From: Nitrospirota bacterium
GTDB taxonomy: Bacteria > Nitrospirota > Thermodesulfovibrionia > Thermodesulfovibrionales > UBA1546
NCBI GenBank assembly: GCA_009773185.1
Contig: WPIF01000029.1
Coordinates: 1 to 32,646, forward strand
Direction: 5' to 3'
Length of the DNA stretch: 32,646 bases
Positions 1 to 6,291 of the stretch are shown here, one piece after another. The translations under genes and the position numbers were made by a program. The notes below the pieces were generated by a model that saw only the letters and a list, made by a program, of their open reading frames with translations, searched no databases and was not told the origin of the DNA. Each line of letters begins with the position of its first letter. The first letter of the stretch is position 1.

Positions 1-62
1 ATAATCAAATACGTGAAATGGCAGGAAAGCCAGGATTCAGGTCAAGCGAAGCTTGTTCTGTG

Positions 63-88
63 AAAAAGTGCCACGGGCTTGCCCGTGG
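63..88 (-). terminator. Rho-independent terminator after the 93-2174 gene
   Basis: Read on the minus strand just past the stop codon, the sequence forms a 7-8 bp GC-rich stem (CCACGGG pairing with CCCGTGG, positions 71-77 and 82-88) followed by CAC and a run of five T. This is the textbook layout of an intrinsic terminator for the gene ending at 93. The remaining bases 1-62 hold nothing I can recognise. Confidence 0.75.
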
Positions 89-92
89 GTAT

Positions 93-2174
93 CTACATTC
101 CTAAAGGATTCTCTCTGTTTGCCCCTATCTTTTCTTTTATGTTCGTAAAATTCCAAGCGACAATCTTTCGTTCGTCATGTGATTGTCTCATTTGCGGATA
201 ATATACTCCCACTGAAATAAGAGCGCAAACTCGATTTTTGATTTTTAAATTTAAAACCTCCAAGCGTTGTTCTGACATAGCATCATACGCAATATTAGGT
301 ATCGCAACTGTATTGTCAGAAATTCCTAAAGTAGTTCTATTCTTGGAATCTTCCAACCATTTAACTATGGTATTAAACTCTTGTTCAGATTTTGTTTTAA
401 GGCTATTAACAGTAAATTCGGAATAGACGCAACCAGTTAACATTTGTGCAATACCTAATGTAGCGGGTCCGCTTATGCCGCTTATGACTATTATCCAGTT
501 ATCACTGCCATGTGGGCGAGGAAAGGGATTTTTCGCAACAATTAATTGGCCTAATAGAATATGTACGCCTTCTGCAACAATTTCATCAGGGAAAAAATGA
601 TCTTCAACAATTTGTTGTTCATTTTTTCTATTCCCTTGTCTTAGTAAAAAGCCCCGCTGGGGTGCAGGATTGGTTTCATACCTGAAAAAGGCAGATGGCG
701 GCATAGGCTTAACATCCTTCTTATAACTCTTAAAAGCAATAAAGTCATTGAAATTGGCATCATTATCATCAAGTGATTTAAAAGGTTCTTTGCCCCATAA
801 AGCAGCAAGAGCAATCTCTGTAAGATCATTAACATCTGAGCTAGCGACAATGATGCAGTTCTTATTTTCCAACTGCTTTTCTAGCCACTCTCTATGATCT
901 GCGCTTGGAACTTTTTGAACCTTCTGGATTGGACTTTCAAGCGTGACTTCCATTGTCTCCTTAGCACTAGATAGAAAGCTTGTTAGCTCTGCTGCAGTTC
1001 TGTAATCCCAATCACCAATAGTATTCCTTCCAAGTTCTGGAATGTTAACAGAACCTAGGAAAATTGAAACTTTATTATGCTTAAGTATTTTTTTCCAAAA
1101 GTCATCACGATTCAAATATTTTGATTTCTCAATAAATACAAACTCCAATATATCTTTTAAGGATGATACTAACTCGCTGGGATTATCTTTATTAAAATAA
1201 ATATGCCATAGTGCTCTAATGTCAAAAGCAAGCCGTCGTTCATCAGTTTCTTTCTTATCAGTTTTATCAGTGATATTAATTGGAATTGCAAAGCCTCCAA
1301 TTGCATGTATATAGCCCAACCAAAAATATGCTGCCGGAAAGTCTGAACTCGTATCAATCAGCACACAAAAAGATTCTTTTAGTGTAGTCACAATCTTGTC
1401 AAAATCAGATGTCCTTAGGTTTATATCAATTATATTTTTATATGGGTTAATATCGGAATATCTTCTCAATTCGGGATGTTGCTTAAGATTACTATCGCTA
1501 AAAATTTGGTCAATCGCTGTACCAGCTGCAGATTTGCATAATGATGCAAAACTGTATTTGAGGTCCTGCTTGAATTTATAATCTGCTTCTATTTCTTTTC
1601 CATCATGTAAAACAAGCAGCGATTTGCCTAGCAAATCAAAATCACTAAATAGAGAATAATCGATTAAATTTGTAGAAATTTCGCCTTCTAGGAACCCGAA
1701 ACTTGGACACGCTAGTGTTTTATTAATATTAAAATACTGCTTTAGATCGTTATCTCTTTGACTTTTGTTATGATCGATACATAATGGAAGGATTGGCTTC
1801 CGCAAGGCAATACTAATGCCCAACTCATAAAAGACATTAGGATTATTATACGACAAATCAGCGGCAATTAAATTAGCTTCCTGGATCTTTCTGCATATTT
1901 TTTCACAAATTATGTAACCTATCTGTCTAACATCATCCGCCCTTTCAGGAACGCAAATAAAATCAGTTTCCTCTCTCTTGCCACCCTTTTGCAAAAATGG
2001 AACAAGCTGCCATTGATACAGTGCATCCATATAAGGTGCGAATGGCATAAGCACAAATGCCTTCTTTTCACCTTTCCCCGCTTTGATTTTGGCAATTCTT
2101 TCATCGATTATTCTTTCGTAGATGCAACTCTTTCCATTCATAAAACATTTGATCATCTTTCGATGTTGTACCAT
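93..2174 (-). CDS. Protein with three tandem nucleoside-deoxyribosyltransferase/TIR-like modules
   Basis: 693 aa. The start is fixed by a strong ribosome site (GGAAGGAG, six bases before ATG). Module 1 (about residues 38-135) has VLMPF near its start and ADLSYNNPNVFYELG at 105-119, the signature of nucleoside 2-deoxyribosyltransferase/TIR-like Rossmann folds; Glu117 sits at the catalytic position. Module 2 (about 245-300) has PAAYFWLG, with Trp285 where the Glu should be, so it is probably inactive. Module 3 (about 368-462) has VNDLTEIALAAL with Glu453 restored. A C-terminal part (535-585) carries an NPF motif and a GISGPATLG stretch, perhaps a sensor. Two cysteines (C10, C17) near the N terminus could bind metal. 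Such proteins act on nucleotides and often occur in defence loci. The substrate is unknown, and a defence role is my inference from the accessory context. Confidence 0.8.
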   Translation of the reverse strand: MVQHRKMIKCFMNGKSCIYERIIDERIAKIKAGKGEKKAFVLMPFAPYMDALYQWQLVPFLQKGGKREETDFICVPERADDVRQIGYIICEKICRKIQEANLIAADLSYNNPNVFYELGISIALRKPILPLCIDHNKSQRDNDLKQYFNINKTLACPSFGFLEGEISTNLIDYSLFSDFDLLGKSLLVLHDGKEIEADYKFKQDLKYSFASLCKSAAGTAIDQIFSDSNLKQHPELRRYSDINPYKNIIDINLRTSDFDKIVTTLKESFCVLIDTSSDFPAAYFWLGYIHAIGGFAIPINITDKTDKKETDERRLAFDIRALWHIYFNKDNPSELVSSLKDILEFVFIEKSKYLNRDDFWKKILKHNKVSIFLGSVNIPELGRNTIGDWDYRTAAELTSFLSSAKETMEVTLESPIQKVQKVPSADHREWLEKQLENKNCIIVASSDVNDLTEIALAALWGKEPFKSLDDNDANFNDFIAFKSYKKDVKPMPPSAFFRYETNPAPQRGFLLRQGNRKNEQQIVEDHFFPDEIVAEGVHILLGQLIVAKNPFPRPHGSDNWIIVISGISGPATLGIAQMLTGCVYSEFTVNSLKTKSEQEFNTIVKWLEDSKNRTTLGISDNTVAIPNIAYDAMSEQRLEVLNLKIKNRVCALISVGVYYPQMRQSHDERKIVAWNFTNIKEKIGANRENPLGM

Positions 2175-2223
2175 TTGACTCTCCTTCCACTGATAATGAT
2201 TTTCCAGGAATGCCTACTATTCC

Positions 2224-2330
2224 CGATAACGTTTTGGATTGGCGAAGTCGGCTGGCTTTTTTCTTTAGAAATATGACAAATAAAGCCTGCCGATTTCCAG
2301 AAGGATGTCAACGCCAATCCATTGTTAGGC
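2224..2330 (-). repeat. attC-like recombination site (integron cassette end)
   Basis: A 107 bp imperfect palindrome lies 48 bases after the stop of the SIS-domain gene. On the minus strand it begins GCCTAAC (2330-2324, matching the attC R'' consensus RYYYAAC), then AA, then TGGATTGGCG. It ends CGCCAATCCA, AAAC, GTTATCG (R', 2230-2224; only GTT and the next A fit GTTRRRY). The 10 bp arms 2235-2244 and 2312-2321 are perfectly complementary, and an inner arm (2248-2259 with 2282-2293) pairs with one mismatch. Size, order and spacing are those of integron attC sites. The degenerate R' tail would come from whatever DNA lies beyond the cassette. Confidence 0.7.
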
Positions 2331-2378
2331 GAAGGGGCATTACCCATTTTATTGACCAAACTTTTTCCCTCAAAATTA

Positions 2379-2927
2379 TCACCAATACTCAAGATTCGCA
2401 TGATTACTTAACATTGTTTCATATGTAATGTGTATTTTCTCCATAAGTAAAAGCACGAATGATTCGCACAGCATAAATACAGTATCTTCGAATAACGTTC
2501 CATGATCATATAAGTTATTTGTGAAATCTTTCGCTGGAATATAAACCATAGTTGAGGCAAGTTGGCTTATTGATGATTCACGTGTAGCTGAAAACAGCAA
2601 TACTTTAACTCCCTCTTTATGTGCACGTCTGGTTACGGATAACGTGCTCTCTGTTTCACCAGATGCGGAGGAAACAACTAAAACGTCTCCTTTATTTGCG
2701 GAAGGAACCGTTGTTTCCCCAACAACCCATACAGGCAATTTCATATGTGATAATCTCATAGCAAAGCACTTCAAAACCAAACTACTACGACCAAGGCCCA
2801 AGAAAAAAATGCGTTTTGCTGAAAGCATTTGGAACAGCATCTCGTTGATTTCATTTTCATTAATCTCAGCAAGAACAGATTGGAGCCTAGATAAAGTTTT
2901 CTTATAACTTTCGCTGAAGCTCGCCAT
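2379..2927 (-). CDS. SIS-domain sugar-phosphate isomerase, HxlB (6-phospho-3-hexuloisomerase) family
   Basis: 182 aa from the ATG at 2927, chosen because GAGGAGGT lies just upstream; a longer in-frame reading to 3056 has no such site and would overlap the upstream gene far more. The SIS fold is seen in FFLGLGRSSLV, followed by FAMRLSHM, VWVVGETTVPSANKGDV and SSASGETESTL (phosphosugar-binding Ser loop), and HGTLFEDTVFMLCE, which matches the GTLFE helix of HxlB. HxlB converts 3-hexulose-6-phosphate to fructose-6-phosphate in the ribulose monophosphate pathway. The usual partner HxlA is absent here, so the real substrate is uncertain. The gene overlaps the 3' end of its upstream neighbour by 26 bases, suggesting translational coupling, and is followed by the attC-like site. 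Confidence 0.75.
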   Translation of the reverse strand: MASFSESYKKTLSRLQSVLAEINENEINEMLFQMLSAKRIFFLGLGRSSLVLKCFAMRLSHMKLPVWVVGETTVPSANKGDVLVVSSASGETESTLSVTRRAHKEGVKVLLFSATRESSISQLASTMVYIPAKDFTNNLYDHGTLFEDTVFMLCESFVLLLMEKIHITYETMLSNHANLEYW

Positions 2928-3798
2928 AATGTACCTCCTCAAGAGGGGCTGCAAAATAATCCCAAACAGTCGTAAACCAGTTAACAAATGAGGAAAAGAT
3001 TTCTCTCTCTGCAATAGGTCCGTTCGGTTCAAGCTGGATGAGATGAGTACGTTCACCGTAGTAATCCCATATTATTTTTTCCTCTCCTCTTATAAGACGA
3101 CGGGCATTCATAATCGAATATATATTCCAGAAAGCTCTGCTTCCATTTATTACCACACCCTTAAAAAGAGGCTCAAACGGATGTAATCGCACCTCAAATT
3201 CGATATCTATGTGTGGACAATTATCTTTTATTTGATTTATATCGGCTTTGAAGTCATCAATAAACTTCTTATTTCGGCTCACGGTTGCCTCGCGGTAGGC
3301 CTCGTCTTCCTTGATATTTCCATCACATGGTACTATAAAAGGGCGTCTATAGTCTCTGACTAGCAAACAAATGTGGAGTTGCTTAATATTGAGCTGCCTA
3401 TTTAGGATACGTTTAAAGAAAGGTGCAAGAATACCATGAAAAGTTTCCGAAGAATATGCGCAGATATCAAGAATGACTCGCTGAGAAGAAAATGCAGGTT
3501 CTAGTTGAGAAACCATTTCTTGAGGATGTTCAAGAACTAAACCGGTTGCACGCAAGTCCCTAGAACTTTTGGTCGCAGAAAATAATATTTCAAACGCAAG
3601 AAATCCCAATGCCACTATCAATGGCAACGCAATAGACGGGACTCCAAAAATAAAAGCCCTCGCACCAGGGATAAGTGCTGATATGAAGATTCCTATGAGG
3701 GCTATACGAAATGCAATCAACTTTGTTTGATGCCAGTAACGTGAAAGTAAATCGACTATCTTTGCACCAGTCATTTTATCGCCATGTTTGCTAATCAT
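2902..3798 (-). CDS. Membrane-anchored protein of unknown function, first gene of the cassette
   Basis: 298 aa from the ATG at 3798, which has AGGAGG six bases before it; an earlier in-frame start at 3819 lacks one. Two hydrophobic segments at about residues 24-70 form a membrane hairpin. The rest is a soluble domain of about 220 aa with VILDICAYSSETFHG, LHICLLVRDY, FEVRLHPFEPLFKGVV and FWNIYSIMNARR. I do not recognise the family. The alternating hydrophobic strands and the late Arg/His-containing strand resemble phospholipase-D-like or other effector folds, but no HKD motif is present, so no activity is assigned. It overlaps the SIS gene, so the two are probably made and work together. Confidence 0.7.
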   Translation of the reverse strand: MISKHGDKMTGAKIVDLLSRYWHQTKLIAFRIALIGIFISALIPGARAFIFGVPSIALPLIVALGFLAFEILFSATKSSRDLRATGLVLEHPQEMVSQLEPAFSSQRVILDICAYSSETFHGILAPFFKRILNRQLNIKQLHICLLVRDYRRPFIVPCDGNIKEDEAYREATVSRNKKFIDDFKADINQIKDNCPHIDIEFEVRLHPFEPLFKGVVINGSRAFWNIYSIMNARRLIRGEEKIIWDYYGERTHLIQLEPNGPIAEREIFSSFVNWFTTVWDYFAAPLEEVHYGELQRKL

Positions 3799-3865
3799 CC
3801 GTGGCCTCCTTAGACCCAAACTGTTGTGCCCTTTCGCCTAACTTGTTCACATCAGCACATAGTGA

Positions 3866-4009
3866 GGATATTTTCATTTTTACAACCTCACTTACTCTCA
3901 ATCCTGAAGAATAAGCAATCATTAAAATTGCCCGATGCTTGATATTATCAACTGATTAGAGGATTTTTGCAATATCTTCTTTGCTTGGGAAAACATTGGC
4001 TTGTGCTTT
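3866..4009 (-). pseudogene. Tyrosine recombinase (integrase) fragment
   Basis: Read on the minus strand, the frame gives ANVFPSKEDIAKIL, a stop (TAA), then SVDNIKHRAILMIAYSSG followed by LRVSEVVKMK. This is the start of the catalytic domain of XerC/D-type and integron-type tyrosine recombinases, where the Arg of LRVSE is the first catalytic residue. The N-terminal DNA-binding domain and the C-terminal HxxR and Tyr motifs are missing, and one internal stop is present, so it is a relic. Similarity fades at about 3866, some 25 bases before the cassette edge at 3842. It points in the same direction as the cassette genes, unlike a classical intI. Confidence 0.7.
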
Positions 4010-4049
4010 TTAATTTGCATGAGTATTATAAAATCACAAAGGGTTACAA

Positions 4050-5033
4050 ATGCCGATAATTAAAGTTGAAAATCTTGTAAAGAAGTTTGGAAATGTCACA
4101 GCTGTAAATGACGTATCCTTTAACGTTGAAGAGGGCACGATATTCGGTTTTCTCGGGCCCAATGGAGCGGGAAAGACAACAACGATAAACATCCTCTGCG
4201 CCCTGCTTTCGCCGACTTCAGGAAAGGCATCTATAGACGGGCATGACTGCGCAAAAGAATCAGCGTTGGTGAGGAAATCCATCGGTATAGTCTTTCAGGA
4301 CACAACACTGGACAAAGACCTCACGGCAGAGGAGAACCTGATATTCCATGCATATCTTTATAATGTTGAAAAGAGCGAACGTCAAAAAAGGGTTGATGAT
4401 GCACTGAAATTTGTTGATCTGTTTGGCAGGAAAGATGACCTTGTAAAGAAATTCTCAGGAGGCATGAAACGAAAGCTTGAGGTTGCAAGGGGTTTGATAC
4501 ACAGGCCTAAAGTACTTTTTCTTGATGAGCCTACCTTGGGGCTTGACCCTCAAAGCAGGACAAACCTGTGGGAATTTATAACAGAGCTTCCTAAAAAACA
4601 CAATGTAACAATTTTTATGACAACCCATTATATGGAAGAGGCAGAGGTCTGTAACGATATAGCTATCATAGACAATGGAAAGATTATCGCAGGCGGCAGC
4701 CCCGCAGAACTTAAAAAAATAATTGGCGGTGATGTCATATATCTGAAGACAAAGGACAATCTAAAGGCAGTGGATGAGGTTAAAAAAGCCTTGAATGTTG
4801 ATGCCTCGGTGAAAGACGGAGAGATTTTTATATCTACGATAAAAGGAGATGCATGCATTCCTGATATTATACGTACACTGGGCGATAGTGTTTTGTCAGT
4901 CAGGCTTCAGAGGCCGACCCTGAATGATGTTTTTTTGAAACTTACGGGCAAGGCGATAAGGGAAGATGAGAGTTCCGGTGCGGATACAATAAAAGAGGAA
5001 GTCAGGGCGTACAGAAGGAGGCATCAGTCGTGA
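4050..5033 (+). CDS. ABC exporter ATP-binding subunit (DrrA-like)
   Basis: 327 aa. All nucleotide-binding-domain motifs are intact: Walker A GPNGAGKTT (36-44), Q-loop Gln83, signature FSGGMKRK (135-142), Walker B VLFLDE (155-160), and the switch His in TTH (191-193). The C-terminal extension of about 100 aa ending with LQRPTLNDVFLKLTG is typical of the DrrA/CcmA-type daunorubicin-resistance and drug or lipid exporters. It powers the permease encoded at 5190. The ribosome site is weak (AAAGGG). The 156-base gap to the permease is unusually long for this operon type and is filled by a palindrome (separate entry). Confidence 0.92.
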   Translation: MPIIKVENLVKKFGNVTAVNDVSFNVEEGTIFGFLGPNGAGKTTTINILCALLSPTSGKASIDGHDCAKESALVRKSIGIVFQDTTLDKDLTAEENLIFHAYLYNVEKSERQKRVDDALKFVDLFGRKDDLVKKFSGGMKRKLEVARGLIHRPKVLFLDEPTLGLDPQSRTNLWEFITELPKKHNVTIFMTTHYMEEAEVCNDIAIIDNGKIIAGGSPAELKKIIGGDVIYLKTKDNLKAVDEVKKALNVDASVKDGEIFISTIKGDACIPDIIRTLGDSVLSVRLQRPTLNDVFLKLTGKAIREDESSGADTIKEEVRAYRRRHQS

Positions 5034-5046
5034 TCACAAGCGTAGG

Positions 5047-5160
5047 GGCAGTGCATAACATTTTCGCTCATTCTCGCTCCGCTCCGAGGTATCATCACTC
5101 TTTATTTTTAAATTATGAGAATCTTGTGATGATAAAACCGCTCAAATATCATGCCCTGCC
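5047..5160. repeat. Imperfect palindrome between the two ABC transporter genes
   Basis: Outer arms 5047-5056 (GGCAGTGCAT) and 5151-5160 (ATGCCCTGCC) pair at 9 of 10 positions, with scattered pairing continuing inward. Inner arms 5090-5098 (TATCATCAC) and 5126-5134 (GTGATGATA) are perfect. The whole would fold into one long hairpin. It could be a miniature mobile or REP-like element dropped into the operon, or an mRNA element that sets the ratio of ATPase to permease. Confidence 0.6.
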
Positions 5161-5189
5161 TTTCACGTATCAAATGAGGGTTAGAACCT

Positions 5190-5954
5190 ATGGAATTTAA
5201 TGCTATATATGTGATTGTTGCAAGGGAATTCAAAAAGTTTGTAAGGGAAAAATCGAGGCTTATCTCGGCAATAGCAAGGCCGTTGGTCTGGCTTTTCCTT
5301 GTCGGAGCAGGCATGTCAAGGCTTGTGGCCCCTGTGGGCGGGGTCTCATATATGCAGTTCATATTTCCCGGTATTCTGGGCATGACAATTCTTTTCAGCT
5401 CGATGTTTTCATCCATCTCAATTATCTGGGACAAGGAGTTCGGTTTCATGAAGGAGATTCTTGTTGCGCCGGTATCCCGGACTTCGATAGTAATGGGAAA
5501 GGCATTAAGCGGGACAATCATTTCAACTATTCAGGCTGTTATTGTACTTGCGCTTTTTCCTTTCCTGGGGCTGAAGCTGGGTATATTAAATATCATAGGC
5601 GTTATTCTGATATGCACTACCGTATCTTTTTCAATATCTGCATTCGGGATTGTGCTTGCAACTTTTTATGAGAGCTATGAGAGTTTCAGCGTAATAATGA
5701 ACTTTATAATTATGCCGATGTTTTTCCTTTCCGGCGCGATGTACCCTGTGAAACTCCTGCCTGAGATTTTGAAGTTTATTGCAAAGCTAAATCCTCTCAC
5801 TTACGGCGTGGATGCCCTGAAACATGCTATATCTCCACTGGCAACCGGGCCTATGGGCCCTGATTTCAATGTGTTCATTGATATAGGGGTTATAATTGCT
5901 ATGTCTGTTGTTTTTGTTCTTATGGGGGGAAAGGCATTTGAAAGAAAAGGGTAG
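5190..5954 (+). CDS. ABC-2 type exporter permease (DrrB-like)
   Basis: 254 aa with about six membrane-spanning segments. The N-terminal amphipathic stretch (YVIVAREFKKFVREKSRL) and the late motif NPLTYGVDALKHAI are characteristic of ABC-2 permeases. VWLFLVGAGMSRL, FPGILGMTILFSSMF and FFLSGAMYPVKLLP fit the DrrB/NodJ subgroup. It forms the membrane channel for the ATPase encoded at 4050; the cargo (drug, lipid or polysaccharide) cannot be told from the sequence. The start has GAGGG nine bases upstream. Confidence 0.9.
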   Translation: MEFNAIYVIVAREFKKFVREKSRLISAIARPLVWLFLVGAGMSRLVAPVGGVSYMQFIFPGILGMTILFSSMFSSISIIWDKEFGFMKEILVAPVSRTSIVMGKALSGTIISTIQAVIVLALFPFLGLKLGILNIIGVILICTTVSFSISAFGIVLATFYESYESFSVIMNFIIMPMFFLSGAMYPVKLLPEILKFIAKLNPLTYGVDALKHAISPLATGPMGPDFNVFIDIGVIIAMSVVFVLMGGKAFERKG

Positions 5955-5981
5955 GACAGAAACGTAAGCAGGGAATAGTAT

Positions 5982-6023
5982 TCGGCTTATTTTGCCGATA
6001 GTCAGACAACCCCTGTTCGGCAA
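5982..6023. other. Competing short hairpins between ABC permease and tRNA-Asn
   Basis: TCGGC (5982-5986) can pair with GCCGA (5994-5998), while the overlapping TTGCCGA (5992-5998) can instead pair with TCGGCAA (6017-6023). The gap lies between converging transcripts, so these may serve as termination structures, but neither is followed by a clear T-run. Low confidence. Confidence 0.3.
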
Positions 6024-6038
6024 GGCGCTTGAAAGATT

Positions 6039-6114
6039 TGGCTCCCGGGGAGGGATTCGAACCCCCGACAGGGTGGTTAACAGCCACCTGCTCTGCCGGC
6101 TGAGCTACCCGGGA
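6039..6114 (-). tRNA. tRNA-Asn (anticodon GTT)
   Basis: A 76-base tRNA on the minus strand. The acceptor stem TCCCGGG/CCCGGGA, D arm with GCTCAGCCGGCAGAGC, anticodon arm GGTGG-CTGTTAA-CCACC, and T arm with GGTTCGAATCC are all intact. The anticodon GTT (plus-strand 6079-6081) reads Asn codons. The discriminator is G and the CCA end is encoded. Confidence 0.97.
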
Positions 6115-6136
6115 AATTTCTCATTTTGGAGCTAAT

Positions 6137-6167
6137 ATTATACTACAAAAAAGCGATGTTCTGTCAA
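6137..6167 (-). promoter_or_regulatory. Sigma-70 promoter of tRNA-Asn
   Basis: On the minus strand a perfect TTGACA (6167-6162) is followed by 19 bases and a perfect TATAAT (6142-6137). Initiation would fall about 15 bases before the tRNA 5' end. The spacing is slightly longer than the ideal 17. Confidence 0.7.
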
Positions 6168-6229
6168 ACACTCCTTATTCTTTATGATTTCATATTATTC
6201 AATGCTCATTGCTTAAAAAATCTTTTATC

Positions 6230-6258
6230 CTGACAATAATTTTTTTTTTTGATATTAT
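6230..6258 (+). promoter_or_regulatory. Predicted sigma-70 promoter of transketolase
   Basis: CTGACA (6230-6235, five of six consensus bases), a 17-base T-rich spacer, then TATTAT (6253-6258, five of six). It lies about 30 bases before the ribosome site of the transketolase gene. Confidence 0.55.
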
Positions 6259-6291
6259 TCTATATATTAAAATCGAAAGGTGAACTTAAAT

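Larger units (their letters stand above)
2230..3841 (-). mobile_element. Candidate two-gene integron cassette (about 1.6 kb)
   Basis: The unit starts at G|TTAGGC on the minus strand (3842-3836), 38 bases before the first start codon, and ends at the attC-like site 2224-2330. In a genuine cassette the R'' element complements the bases at the cassette's own 5' edge. Here R'' is GCCTAAC and the 5' edge is GTTAGGC, an exact fit. The agreement extends further: the plus-strand sequence at 2324-2338 and the minus-strand sequence at 3842-3828 match at 14 of 15 positions. It holds two overlapping genes in the same direction. No functional integron integrase is visible in the window. A different small element with terminal inverted repeats is the main alternative. 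Confidence 0.6.

Noticed and set aside
2153-2401. Minus-strand ORF of 82 aa across the attC-like palindrome
   Set aside because: It overlaps two real gene ends, has no ribosome site, and its sequence is explained by the palindrome.
6169-6229. Small gene between tRNA-Asn and transketolase
   Set aside because: The stretch is AT-rich with stops in all frames; only promoters are visible.
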